64,000 nucleotides of DNA from Candidatus Proximibacter danicus (GCA_016710885.1 JADJUC010000003.1:186001-250000); one strand, 5' to 3'; counted from the stretch's first letter, positions 16,055 through 27,336 are shown. Numbers and translations are program-made. Notes: generated by a model from the letters alone, not told the origin.

Positions 16055-17181
16055 GCGATTCCATTGGCGAATTCACGCACAGCGAGCCACTGACGCTCGG
16101 TGTCGAACTGGAGTTGCAACTGGTCTCGCGTCGCGACTTCGACCTGACGCGCGGCGCTACCGACCTGCTCGGCACCCTGGCCTACGACGGGCGCTTCGGC
16201 GAGATCAAGCTGGAGATCACCGAAAGCATGATCGAGGTCAGCACCCTCGCACGCGCCAGAGTGAGCGAGATACATGACGACCTGGCCGGCTTGCGCGAGA
16301 CGCTGGTGCAACAATGCGATCTGAACAACATCAAGGTCTGCGGCGGTGGCACGCATCCCTTTCACCGCTGGGCCGAGCGCCGCATCTGCCCCGGCGAGCG
16401 CTTCGACGAGATCTATCAGCGCTATGGCTATCTGGCCAAGCAGTTCACCGTTTTCGGCCAGCACATCCATGTCGGCTGCACCTCGGCCGACGAAGCCATC
16501 TGGCTGACGCAGGCCCTTGGCAAATACGTACCGGCCTTCATCGCCTTGTCGGCATCGTCGCCATTCGTCGATGGCGTCGACACCTTCTTCCAGTCGGCGC
16601 GCCTCAATGCCGTCTCGGCTTTTCCGCTCAGCGGCCAGTGCCCGCCGCTGGCGGACTGGAAAGCCTTCGTCGAATATTTCAAGCTGCTGCAGGCCTGCGG
16701 CATCGCCCGCAGCATCAAGGATCTGTACTGGGATATCCGGCCCAAGCCGGAATTCGGCACGGTCGAAATTCGTGTCTGCGACACGCCGCTCGGCATCGAA
16801 ACGGCCACCGCGCTGGCGGCATTGGCTCAGTCGCTGAGTCGCTACCTGTTGCGTACGCGGCTGCCACTCCATGCCGAACGGCGCGCCCATGTTGCGCGCT
16901 ACAATAAATTCCAGGCTTGTCGCTACGGCCTGGCCGCAATGATTTCCGACCCCGTCGGCCTGTGTCAGGTGTCGCTGCGCGACAGCCTGCTCGCCTTGTT
17001 CGAGGCGCTGGCCGAAGACGCCGAGGCGCTGGGCTGTTTCGATTGGCTGCAGGTTCTGGCGGCCGTGGTGCAAGCGGGTAGTGGCGACGCCGAGTGGTTG
17101 AGAGGCCAGGCGAAAACGCATGGCAACCTGCACGATGCAGTACGCGACGCCTCGGCGCGCTTTATGGAGAAGGCAGCATGA
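16051..17181 (+). CDS. YbdK-family carboxylate-amine ligase (GCS2-like)
   Basis: A 376-residue ATP-dependent ligase of the glutamate-cysteine ligase type 2 family. The N-terminus LTLGVELELQLV carries the metal-binding Glu residues, FGQHIHVGC the conserved His, and WDIRPKPEFGTVEIRVCDTP the C-terminal active-site block. YbdK proteins show weak gamma-glutamylcysteine ligase activity, but their real substrate is unknown. GTG at 16051 is the start, overlapping the antiporter stop. With a gamma-glutamyl hydrolase two genes upstream, the group may handle gamma-glutamyl compounds. A Kef-type antiporter between them is notable because Kef proteins respond to glutathione adducts; this connection is inference. 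Confidence 0.88.
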   Translation: MSDSIGEFTHSEPLTLGVELELQLVSRRDFDLTRGATDLLGTLAYDGRFGEIKLEITESMIEVSTLARARVSEIHDDLAGLRETLVQQCDLNNIKVCGGGTHPFHRWAERRICPGERFDEIYQRYGYLAKQFTVFGQHIHVGCTSADEAIWLTQALGKYVPAFIALSASSPFVDGVDTFFQSARLNAVSAFPLSGQCPPLADWKAFVEYFKLLQACGIARSIKDLYWDIRPKPEFGTVEIRVCDTPLGIETATALAALAQSLSRYLLRTRLPLHAERRAHVARYNKFQACRYGLAAMISDPVGLCQVSLRDSLLALFEALAEDAEALGCFDWLQVLAAVVQAGSGDAEWLRGQAKTHGNLHDAVRDASARFMEKAA

Positions 17182-18455
17182 AACGCCGGTCGATGTGGTT
17201 TGCCCGCTTCCTTTTCCCTTTCCTCCTGGCCGCAGGCAGTCTGCCGCTGCGGGCGGCCGATACCTGCGCCCCCGAGCACCAGCCTGCCGGCAAGCGGGCT
17301 ATCGGCAAATGGATTACGGCCGATAACTGGCTGGCCCCGGGTAACCAGCGGACAAGCCTGTCAATGGCCGAAATCTTCATGCCGAGTATCCGCCTGCGCG
17401 CCAGCAGCGCGGCGGTGCCGCTGCGGCCGACCACGCGCCAGCTCGACCTTGACAAGCTCACGCTCGCCGACCCAGCGGACGAGAAGTCACGGAGTGTCGC
17501 CTCCCTGCTCGACACCCGGCTTTACGCCGACGCCATCCTCGTCATGCACAACGGCCGCATTCTGGCCGAGCGCCAGTGGCATGGCGCGCGTGCCGAGCAA
17601 CCACGCCTGCTGCTGCAGGCAGGGCGCCCGGTGCTGTCGCTGCTGGGGGCGATGAGCATTGCCCAGGGCAAGCTGGCGCCGGAGCGTTCGGTGGTGCGTT
17701 ACGTTCCGGCATTGAGTTCGAATGTCGCGCTGCGCCGTCTGTCGGTGCAACGCCTGCTCGAAGGCGATGACCGCTATGCGTGGTTGCCCGAAGAACTTGC
17801 GCAATGGCGCAATGCCGGCGGTTGGGGGAGCGAGCCGAGCCCCGGTGGTGTCCGCGACTGGTTGAGTCAGTCGGAGCGCTGGGAGCGGCCCTTGCATGAA
17901 ATCTTGCCGGACGCGGCCGAAGGCAGCCCGGATGACGATCTGCTGGCCTGGGTGCTGGCAGAAAGCCACGGGGCGCCGCTGGCCAGCGTTTTCTGCGAGC
18001 AGTTGCTGCTGCGGATGCGGCCCGAGCAGCCGGTGGCCTGGCTGACCGATGTTGCCGGCAACGAGTTGGCGGGAGGGCTGGTGCTTTCCTTGCGCGACTT
18101 CGCCCGCCTCGGACAACTGCTGATCGAAGCGCGTGCCACGCCGACCCGCAGCCGCATTCCCGGCTGGTTTGTCGAAACGCTGACGGCTTCCAGTCGCGCC
18201 GCCGGCATGCCGGCGCTGAGCGGCCTGCGCAAGGGCAGCGATCTGCGCTACGGTTTCGTTCGTCTCGGTGGCGCGGCGAACCGCATTGCCATTCTTGGCG
18301 CTCACGGCACCAGCCTCTATATCGATTTCGACCGGCGTCTCGTCGTCGCGCTGTACGCTACGCATCCGCAAGTCCGCAGCCCCTTGCAACTGGCCTCGCT
18401 GGAACGCCTGTGGGATGCGTTTGGTGCTGCCGTGCCCGCCGTGCGAAAGCGTTGA
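17178..18455 (+). CDS. exported serine-hydrolase-fold protein lacking the SxxK motif
   Basis: A 425-residue protein with a signal peptide (WFARFLFPFLLAAGSLPLRAA). The body resembles class C beta-lactamase-like serine hydrolases, with DAILVMHNGRILAERQWHG and LLGAMSIAQGKLAPERSVVRYVP matching family blocks. At the place where active members have S-x-x-K, this protein has QAGR (residues 147-150), so both nucleophile and general base are absent. The fold is therefore likely non-catalytic. The start ATG at 17178 follows GGAGAAGGC and overlaps the YbdK gene end. No frameshift is visible, so the change is not a sequencing artefact of the kind seen elsewhere in the window. Confidence 0.75.
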   Translation: MKRRSMWFARFLFPFLLAAGSLPLRAADTCAPEHQPAGKRAIGKWITADNWLAPGNQRTSLSMAEIFMPSIRLRASSAAVPLRPTTRQLDLDKLTLADPADEKSRSVASLLDTRLYADAILVMHNGRILAERQWHGARAEQPRLLLQAGRPVLSLLGAMSIAQGKLAPERSVVRYVPALSSNVALRRLSVQRLLEGDDRYAWLPEELAQWRNAGGWGSEPSPGGVRDWLSQSERWERPLHEILPDAAEGSPDDDLLAWVLAESHGAPLASVFCEQLLLRMRPEQPVAWLTDVAGNELAGGLVLSLRDFARLGQLLIEARATPTRSRIPGWFVETLTASSRAAGMPALSGLRKGSDLRYGFVRLGGAANRIAILGAHGTSLYIDFDRRLVVALYATHPQVRSPLQLASLERLWDAFGAAVPAVRKR

Positions 18456-18548
18456 CCAACAGGGGTAAACCCGAAATACTCCGGCCTCCGTTTCCGTGTT
18501 CTTCTCTCTTTTTCCGTCTTCTGATCGCATCGCCGCCGGGGGCATCGC

Positions 18549-19595
18549 ATGGACCCACTGACTCATGCAGCGCTCGGCGCGACTGCCGCCCAGGCCTTGC
18601 TCGGCAACCGCCTCGGGCGCCACGCCTGGATGCTCGGCGCTGTTGGCGGCGTGTTGCCCGATGCTGACATCCTGATCCGCAGCGCCAGCGACCCGCTGCT
18701 GGCCATCGAATACCACCGCCAGTTCACCCACGCCTTCGCCTTCATTCCTGTCGGCGGCCTCGCCGCCGCTGCGCCCTGGCTGGTGCAGAAAAAGCATCGC
18801 GCGCAATGGCGGCCGGTGCTGGCGGCTGCCACGGTCGGCTACGCCACCCACGGCCTGCTCGACGCTTGTACCAACTACGGCACGCACCTGCTCTGGCCGT
18901 TTGTCGACGTGCGCGTGGCCTGGCACTGGGTCACGACCATCGGCCCGCTGCTGACATTGATGCTGCTGGTCGGCCTGATCTTTGCCATCCGGGGCAAATC
19001 ACGTCTGCCGGCGGTGCTTGCCCTAGTCGGCACGCTGGCCTATATCGGCGGTGCTGCCTGGCAGCAGGAGCGGGCGCTGGGCGTACAGGCGCAGATCGCT
19101 GCGGCGCGCGGGCAGGTCGTCGACCGTGCCGAGATGTTCCCGACCGTCGGCAACCCGATCATGTGGCGCTCGGTCTATGAATCCGGCGGAGTCCTGCATA
19201 CCGACCGCGTCCGCATGCTTGGCAGCGAATCGACGCGCTGGAAACCCGGTTTCACCGTTGCCCTGCAACCCGAGCACCGCTTGCCGCCGGCCGAACTCGC
19301 CGATGCGCGGGTGCGCCGCGACTACCGGCGCTTCCACTACTTCTCCGCCGGCTGGGTGGCGCGGGCGCCGGCCGAGCCCTCGGTCATCGGCGATGCGCGC
19401 TATTCGCTGTCGATGGAATCCTTCGTGCCGATCTGGGGGGTGCGCTTCCACGCCGGCGCCGCACAGCCCACCGAATGGGTCGACTTCACCACCCGCAACC
19501 GCATCCCGAGCCGCGACCTGTGGCTGGAAATAAACGGCGAAGCCCCCGGCTACCGGCCCCCACCTGCTGCCGGTTATCGGCTGGCAGGTGAGTAG
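18549..19595 (+). CDS. YdjM-family membrane-bound metal-dependent hydrolase-like protein
   Basis: A 348-residue membrane protein of the YdjM/DUF457 family. The N-terminal part carries the metal-ligand pattern: DPLTHAALG, VLPDADIL, EYHRQFTHA and YATHGLLDACTNYGTHLLWPF. About four hydrophobic segments follow the motifs. The C-terminal 160 residues are a soluble extension ending in WLEINGEAPGYRPPPAAGYR. Family members are linked to membrane or DNA-damage responses, but no reaction is established. An ATG with a weak upstream site (GGGGGCATCGC) is used. Confidence 0.8.
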   Translation: MDPLTHAALGATAAQALLGNRLGRHAWMLGAVGGVLPDADILIRSASDPLLAIEYHRQFTHAFAFIPVGGLAAAAPWLVQKKHRAQWRPVLAAATVGYATHGLLDACTNYGTHLLWPFVDVRVAWHWVTTIGPLLTLMLLVGLIFAIRGKSRLPAVLALVGTLAYIGGAAWQQERALGVQAQIAAARGQVVDRAEMFPTVGNPIMWRSVYESGGVLHTDRVRMLGSESTRWKPGFTVALQPEHRLPPAELADARVRRDYRRFHYFSAGWVARAPAEPSVIGDARYSLSMESFVPIWGVRFHAGAAQPTEWVDFTTRNRIPSRDLWLEINGEAPGYRPPPAAGYRLAGE

Positions 19596-19607
19596 GGGAG
19601 TCAACGA

Positions 19608-19698
19608 GAAAGTGCGAACACAGAGAACACAAGGCACAGAGAACACCAAAGAGGTTAACAGCCAAATTTTCTTGGCCTTGGTCTTGCTCTCTTGGTGG
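19608..19698. repeat. dispersed intergenic palindromic repeat (degenerate copy)
   Basis: The stretch has a left half rich in GAACACAGAGAACAC words and a right half with CTTGGCCTTGGTCTTGC and CTTGGTGGTGG, imperfectly complementary. It lies between the YdjM-like gene and gpmI. It resembles the clearer copies at 21555-21641 and 61255-61340. Confidence 0.65.
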
Positions 19699-19867
19699 TG
19701 GGCTCTTCGTTGCTCTCGAATTAGATCACTTGTAAAAGTACGTGTTGTTGCAATCGGCCCTGGCGCAGCGCCTATCTTGCGCCTTCTCCGGGTGGCGGTT
19801 TCGTTCGCTGCCCTCGCTGCTTTTTCTTTGTTCTTTTCCTTTTTCATCCTCCGCGCAGGAAACCGCC

Positions 19868-21532
<1,665 letters not shown>

Positions 21533-21554
21533 TTAGGGCGACGAAAAAGTGCGA

Positions 21555-21641
21555 ACCACCAAGACACCAAGGTCACCAAGAGGCACCAAGTTAACCCCAT
21601 GATTTTCTTGGTGGCCCTTTGTGCCTTGGTGTCTTGGTGGT
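21555..21641. repeat. dispersed ACCACCAAG palindromic repeat, copy between gpmI and sulP
   Basis: Left arm 21555-21590 starts ACCACCAAGACACCAAGG, and the right arm 21607-21641 ends CCTTGGTGTCTTGGTGGT. The outer 18 bases pair perfectly and the inner parts imperfectly. It lies between convergent genes, where the long stem could end transcription from both sides. Confidence 0.85.
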
Positions 21642-21685
21642 GAAGTTTTATCGTGGTATTCCCATGAATCTACGGTGCGCAGCGC

Positions 21686-23374
21686 TCAGTAATCCTCGGC
21701 CTCACCCATCAGATTGGGCAGCAGCATGTAGGCACGCTCCATCGACTTGTTCAGATCGCTGCAGACGTTGTTTTCCCCGATCTGGTCGATGAAGCCCGAG
21801 CGATAAAGCAGCGAGCCCGGCTGCGAATTCATCCCGCTGACGATCAGCGCGCAGCCACGGGCAGCCAGCTTTTCGCGCAGGTTCTCCAGCCCCTCCAGCC
21901 CGGTGGTGTCGAGTTGCACCAGCCGCGTCATGTCGAGCACGACCACCTCCGGATGCCCGGCATGGGGGTCGAGCAATTCCTCCAGCTTGTTCACCGCGCC
22001 GAAAAACAGCGAGCCGTAAAGCTGCCAGGCCGCCACGCGCATCGAGCCATCGGGGTAGATGAAGCGGGGCTCCTGTGCTTCCTCGTCGAGCGGCAAGCGC
22101 TCGATGCGGGTGAGCTCCGACATGCGGTAGATGAAGAACAGGCAGGCCAGCACCATGCCGAGTTCGACGGCAATCGTCAGGTCGAAGAGCACCGTGACCA
22201 GGAAGGTGGCGATCAGGATGATGCGGTAGTTGTAGGTATAGCGGCGCAGCTCGAAAAACTCGTGCCAGTCGCCCATGTTGATAGCCACTACCATGACGAT
22301 CGCCGAGAGCGTCGCCAGCGGCACGTAGGAAGCCAGCGGCGCGGCGATAAGGACAATGCCGAGCAATACGCCGGCGTGGATCATGCCGGCAATCGGCGTG
22401 CGGCCGCCGCTCTTGACGTTGGTGGTGGTGCGGGCAATGGCGCCGGTCGCAGCAAACCCGCCGAACAGCGGCGCGGCGATATTCGACAGCCCCTGTGCGA
22501 TCAGCTCCTGGTTTGGGTCATGGCGGTCGTCGATCTGGCTGTCGGCAACGCGGGCCGAGAGCAGCGACTCGATGGCGCCGAGCAGGGCGATGGTGATGGC
22601 CGGCGAAATCAGCTTGCCGATATCGTGGATCGACACATTGGGCAGGCCAAAGGCCGGCAACTCCTGCGGAATGCCGTTGAAGCGGCTGCCGATGGTTTCC
22701 ACCGGCAGGTCGAAGAAAAAGGTAACAAGGGTGCCGATCAGCAGCACCGCCAGCGGCCCGGGCGCCCGGCGCAGGAGCGGCAGGCGCTGCGCCAGCCGGT
22801 TGTAGAAAAGCAGAAAGACGAAGCAGCAAGCCGCCAGTGCCAGTGTCGGCAGATCCACGGTATGCGCACTGGCCGCCAAGGTCTTGATGCGGCCAAAGAA
22901 CTCGGCTGGCAGGTTGTCGATCTGCAGCCCGAAGAAATCCTTGATCTGGGCCATGAAGATCACCACGGCAATCCCGTTGGTGAAGCCGATGACCACCGTC
23001 TTCGGAATGAAGCGGATCAGTTGCCCCATGCGCGACAAGCCCATGGCCAGCAGAAAGACGCCGGCGAGCATGGTGGCGCCGAGCAGGTTGCCGAAACCGT
23101 GGGCAGCAACGATGCCATAAACAATGGGGATGAAAGCGCCGGTCGGCCCGCCGATCTGCACGCGCGAACCACCCAGGGCGGCCGTGATGAAACCGGCGAC
23201 GATCGAGGTCCAGATGCCCGCAGCCGGCGAACACCCGCTGGCGATGGCGAAGGCCATGGCCAGCGGCAAGGCCAGCACGCCAACGGTGATTCCCGAGGCC
23301 AGATCCTTGCCGAATTGCGCGCGGTCATAGGTCGGCAGGCAATCCAGCAACTTGGGGCGGAAGGCGATTCGCAT
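21686..23374 (-). CDS. SulP-family anion transporter with STAS domain
   Basis: A 562-residue inner-membrane transporter of the SLC26/SulP family. The transmembrane core shows GVLALPLAMAFAIASG, GGPTGAFIPIV and the later block AQGLSNIAAPLFGGFAATGAIARTT. The C-terminal STAS domain contains VVVLDMTRLVQLDTTGLEGL. Typical substrates are sulfate, bicarbonate, dicarboxylates or chloride; nothing here decides among them. The gene is divergent from the ribbon-helix-helix regulator, with 141 bases between, so that regulator may also control it. Confidence 0.92.
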   Translation of the reverse strand: MRIAFRPKLLDCLPTYDRAQFGKDLASGITVGVLALPLAMAFAIASGCSPAAGIWTSIVAGFITAALGGSRVQIGGPTGAFIPIVYGIVAAHGFGNLLGATMLAGVFLLAMGLSRMGQLIRFIPKTVVIGFTNGIAVVIFMAQIKDFFGLQIDNLPAEFFGRIKTLAASAHTVDLPTLALAACCFVFLLFYNRLAQRLPLLRRAPGPLAVLLIGTLVTFFFDLPVETIGSRFNGIPQELPAFGLPNVSIHDIGKLISPAITIALLGAIESLLSARVADSQIDDRHDPNQELIAQGLSNIAAPLFGGFAATGAIARTTTNVKSGGRTPIAGMIHAGVLLGIVLIAAPLASYVPLATLSAIVMVVAINMGDWHEFFELRRYTYNYRIILIATFLVTVLFDLTIAVELGMVLACLFFIYRMSELTRIERLPLDEEAQEPRFIYPDGSMRVAAWQLYGSLFFGAVNKLEELLDPHAGHPEVVVLDMTRLVQLDTTGLEGLENLREKLAARGCALIVSGMNSQPGSLLYRSGFIDQIGENNVCSDLNKSMERAYMLLPNLMGEAEDY

Positions 23375-23435
23375 GGTCGGCGCTCAGGTGGGTGAGGGGC
23401 ACAATCGGGGTGTGTCAGGTGTGAATTATATGGTT

Positions 23436-23467
23436 ATGATATGTTTTGTAAATTCTAATGATATGTT
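23436..23467. promoter_or_regulatory. direct repeats in sulP/RHH divergent region
   Basis: The ten-base word ATGATATGTT occurs at 23436-23445 and again at 23458-23467, 22 bases start to start, which is about two DNA turns. The surrounding 70 bases are markedly AT-rich compared with the rest of the window. The arrangement suits cooperative binding of a ribbon-helix-helix protein such as the one encoded just downstream. Confidence 0.55.
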
Positions 23468-23515
23468 AATGTTTTCGTCGTCCACCTTGCGACTTGCTCT
23501 CTGGAGACTGCGGTT

Positions 23516-23710
23516 ATGGAAAAGCGCACAGCGCGTCTGACGATCCTCATCGATCCGCGCAAAAAGGAAATGTTCGAAGAAATCTGCGCCCAGAACGACC
23601 TGACGCCCTCGCAGGTCGTGCGCAAGCTGATACGTCAGTACATCATTGACAACGCCGGTGGGCGTGAACTACCGGATTGGCTGACGCCGGGGGGGAAGTC
23701 GGGGGTTTGA
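23516..23710 (+). CDS. ribbon-helix-helix (CopG/Arc-like) regulator
   Basis: A 64-residue protein. The strand ARLTILIDPRKKEMFEEICAQ followed by a helix, a turn (NDLTPSQ) and a second helix (VVRKLIRQYIID) is the ribbon-helix-helix pattern. Such small proteins bind DNA as dimers and often control neighbouring genes. There is no obvious toxin partner downstream; the next gene is groES, 480 bases away. It may control itself and the divergent SulP gene through the repeats at 23436-23467, which is inference. Confidence 0.75.
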   Translation: MEKRTARLTILIDPRKKEMFEEICAQNDLTPSQVVRKLIRQYIIDNAGGRELPDWLTPGGKSGV

Positions 23711-24022
23711 GAGGGGAGTGGGCGCGGCCGTTCATGGTTCGATATGCCGCCCTGCGCCTCTTTGAAAGGCTCACTGGCTCGGCTACTCACCACGAACGGG
23801 GGAGTGGCTTGAGCGTGTAACCCGCCCCGGCTGGCGCCATCGCCGATTTGCTGAGACAGGGGCGCGGGCCCAGCCACGAGATCCGTTCATACGGCCACGC
23901 GCCCAACGGAGCTACAACCGTTCGGGCTGAGTAGCCCACGCAGTGGGCGTATCGAAGCCAGCCCCCAGTCTGCCCCCAGGCCCCCCACCCCAACAAATCG
24001 CACCAATCTTTCCCCCGTCCAC
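23711..24022. other. gene-free stretch upstream of groESL containing repeats
   Basis: I see no gene here. The stretch holds a degenerate copy (about 23736-23801, starting GGTTCGATATGCCGCC and ending GGCTACTCACCACGAACGGG) and a clear inverted copy (23914-23956) of a short repeat that also lies between groES and groEL. The rest is C-rich with no recognisable RNA gene. Confidence 0.6.
23914..23956 (-). repeat. TTCGATACGCCC stem-loop repeat, copy upstream of groES
   Basis: Read on the minus strand, this 43-base element matches the one at 24493-24535 at 39 positions. It contains the hairpin GCCCAC-N3-GTGGGC followed by TACTCAG and CGAACGGTTGT. The two copies are in opposite orientation around groES. 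Confidence 0.8.
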
Positions 24023-24077
24023 TTGAAATCCACCAAGCCCGCCCCTATTATTAGCACTCGCTGGCTATGAGTGCTAA
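24023..24077 (+). promoter_or_regulatory. groESL heat-shock promoter with CIRCE operator
   Basis: A perfect CIRCE element, TTAGCACTC-N9-GAGTGCTAA, lies at 24051-24077 and is the binding site of the HrcA repressor. Upstream TTGAAA (24023-24028) with a 17-base spacer and TATTAT (24046-24051) fits sigma-70. The same bases also fit a sigma-32 promoter (CTTGAAA, 13 bases, CCCCTATT). Dual control by HrcA and sigma-32 is known in betaproteobacteria; hrcA and rpoH are not in the window. Confidence 0.95.
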
Positions 24078-24188
24078 CACACTTCTGTGTTGCCCCCGTG
24101 CATGGCCCCCCAGCCGGCAGGCGGGACCAAGACAGAAAATTGTTAGCGTTGTTAGCAATCACTTTCGCTTTAAACCAAGGAGAACTCT

Positions 24189-24479
24189 ATGAAAATCCGT
24201 CCGTTGCACGACCGTGTGATCGTCAAGCGCGTTGAAGCCGAGCGCACCACTGCCTCTGGCATCGTCATCCCCGAAACCGCCGGCGAGAAGCCGGATCAGG
24301 GCGAAGTTCTGGCCGTTGGCCCGGGCAAGCGCGACGACAACGGCAAGCACATCGCTGTCGACGTCAAGGTGGGTGACCGTGTTCTGTTCGGCAAGTATGC
24401 CGGTCAGGGCGTCAAGGTCGATGGTCAGGAAGTCCTGGTCATGCGCGAAGAAGACATCATGGGTGTGCTTGAAGCTTAA
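24189..24479 (+). CDS. groS: co-chaperonin GroES
   Basis: A 96-residue co-chaperonin that caps the GroEL folding chamber. It begins MKIRPLHDRVIVKRVE and contains the mobile loop with EAERTTASGIVIPETAGEKPDQG and the C-terminal MREEDIMGVLEA, all typical. An AAGGAG ribosome site lies at 24177-24182. The transcript comes from the CIRCE promoter. The gap to groEL is 94 bases and contains a repeat hairpin, longer than in many relatives. Confidence 0.98.
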   Translation: MKIRPLHDRVIVKRVEAERTTASGIVIPETAGEKPDQGEVLAVGPGKRDDNGKHIAVDVKVGDRVLFGKYAGQGVKVDGQEVLVMREEDIMGVLEA

Positions 24480-24492
24480 CCAGCTTTGACCC

Positions 24493-24535
24493 TTCGATAC
24501 GCCCACTTTGTGGGCTACTCAGGGCGAACGGTTGT
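24493..24535 (+). repeat. TTCGATACGCCC stem-loop repeat between groES and groEL
   Basis: A 43-base element starting TTCGATACGCCCAC with hairpin GCCCAC-TTT-GTGGGC and ending CGAACGGTTGT. It lies inside the groESL transcript, 13 bases after the groES stop, and would form a small stem in the mRNA. An inverted copy lies upstream of the promoter. Confidence 0.8.
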
Positions 24536-24573
24536 GCCGTTGCCCGTATCAACAGAATTCAGGAGAAACATAA

Positions 24574-26220
<1,647 letters not shown>

Positions 26221-26244
26221 TTTCCCGTCCAGGCGTCAGCCGAC

Positions 26245-26276
26245 AAAAAAACCGCAGCTCAGGCTGCGGTTTTTTT
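26245..26276 (+). terminator. rho-independent terminator after groEL
   Basis: An A-rich arm and ACCGCAGC pair with GCTGCGGT and a run of seven T, with a four-base loop (TCAG) at 26259-26262. The flanking A and T runs make it potentially bidirectional, serving the convergent PIN gene as well. Confidence 0.93.
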
Positions 26277-26338
26277 GTGTGGTGCGCCCAGGCAAGCAAC
26301 TCCGGTAACGGCACCGCCATCGCAACCGTAGGGCAAAT

Positions 26339-26869
26339 TCACGGTCGATTCGGGTTTTTCCTGGTCGATGGTGGCACTTCGCCCGCCATGCTCAGTACGG
26401 TTTTCACCACAGACGAATCCAACCAATATCCGACTTTTTCCCAATCATCGAGCACTTGTGCAACGCTGGTGATGAGTTCAAGCCTTTTGGCCACAACCAG
26501 CAAACCTGCGCTACCGATAACCGCCAGTCCGTGCAATGCGGCCACACTTCGGCCGCGACGCTCATCCATTAGCAGGGTTCCATCTTTGGGCGGGAGAGAG
26601 ATTGCGTAAGCGATGGCGCTTTTTTCTCCAGGATCGAGGTGAGTTTTTTCGATCGCTGGATTAACGACATCAGCAACTGTGGTCAAGCGACCGTCTCCTA
26701 ACGCCTTCGCTATTTCAACAGCCCCGGGCTTCAAGATGTTCGCCGTACACTCCCGTCGCACCGTTTCCGTGACAATCACACGCTCGGCCACTCCAAGAAC
26801 AATATCCAGCCTGCCGGACCGCGCAAAGATGACAAGCGGCCCTGTGTCAGTGACAACCAGCCGTTTCAT
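26339..26869 (-). CDS. PIN-like toxin (DUF3368 family)
   Basis: A 176-residue PIN-fold protein. Acidic active-site residues are visible: D8 in VVTDTGPLV, the Glu in TETVRREC, Asp/Glu in LDPGEKSAIAYA and D in LLMDERRGRS. PIN toxins cleave RNA with Mg2+. It overlaps the upstream antitoxin gene by four bases (ATGA), the usual antitoxin-first order. The C-terminal 35 residues after the PIN core (VLSMAGEVPPSTRKNPNRP) are basic and poorly conserved. The target RNA is unknown. Confidence 0.82.
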   Translation of the reverse strand: MKRLVVTDTGPLVIFARSGRLDIVLGVAERVIVTETVRRECTANILKPGAVEIAKALGDGRLTTVADVVNPAIEKTHLDPGEKSAIAYAISLPPKDGTLLMDERRGRSVAALHGLAVIGSAGLLVVAKRLELITSVAQVLDDWEKVGYWLDSSVVKTVLSMAGEVPPSTRKNPNRP

Positions 26870-27192
26870 GCAAGAAACGCTTCTACTTCATCGATTATTT
26901 CATCGGCGGAATAGCGAACGACAGGTATCGCCATTGCGCCCAATATTTCCATGAATTCCTCATGCGACATGTTTGCGAGTTTTGCCGCTTTACCCAAGGA
27001 CAACGCCCCTTCGTCAAACATTTTGATGGCCAAATCGACATTAACGCCCTTGGTCATCAATGCCTCATCAAAAGGCACTGCGATAAAAACCGGCTGCCCG
27101 TGTTTTGCAACGACAGACAAACGCCCGGCCTCTGCCGTGCGTACCAGTTCGCCAGTTCTCTCTCTGAGATCTCTGATCGAAAATGTTTCCAC
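26866..27192 (-). CDS. composite antitoxin: Phd-like N-terminus plus UPF0175 C-terminus
   Basis: A 108-residue protein. Residues 1-45 (FSIRDLRERTGELVRTAEAG, then KHGQPVFIAVPFDE) match the Phd/YefM DNA-binding fold. Residues 50-108 (DLAIKMFDEGALSLGKAAKL, then SHEEFMEILGAMAIPVVRY) match the UPF0175 family, often paired with DUF3368 PIN toxins. The start is GTG at 27192, preceded by GGAGGG. A near-palindrome at 27222-27237 is a likely autoregulatory site. Confidence 0.78.
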   Translation of the reverse strand: METFSIRDLRERTGELVRTAEAGRLSVVAKHGQPVFIAVPFDEALMTKGVNVDLAIKMFDEGALSLGKAAKLANMSHEEFMEILGAMAIPVVRYSADEIIDEVEAFLA

Positions 27193-27221
27193 AATTCCCT
27201 CCGCAATCTGCCATCTAATGT

Positions 27222-27237
27222 GCCATCAATTGATAGC
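27222..27237. promoter_or_regulatory. near-palindromic site upstream of antitoxin gene
   Basis: GCCATCAATTGATAGC contains the perfect ten-base palindrome ATCAATTGAT (27225-27234). The word TGCCATC also occurs just before it, at 27209-27215. It sits 30 bases upstream of the antitoxin start, where a Phd-like protein would autoregulate. Confidence 0.5.
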
Positions 27238-27336
27238 ACAAAAAAACATCGGTTGCAATTCTGCGTGACACTCTGCGTGACATTCTGCGCGCTGGGCGTT
27301 CAGCCAGGAATCCTCGGATTTTTGATGGTAAGCGCA

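Noticed and set aside
21914..23395. 493-codon plus-strand frame over the SulP gene
   Set aside because: Mirrors the transporter codons; rich in Gln, Asp and Arg with no motifs.
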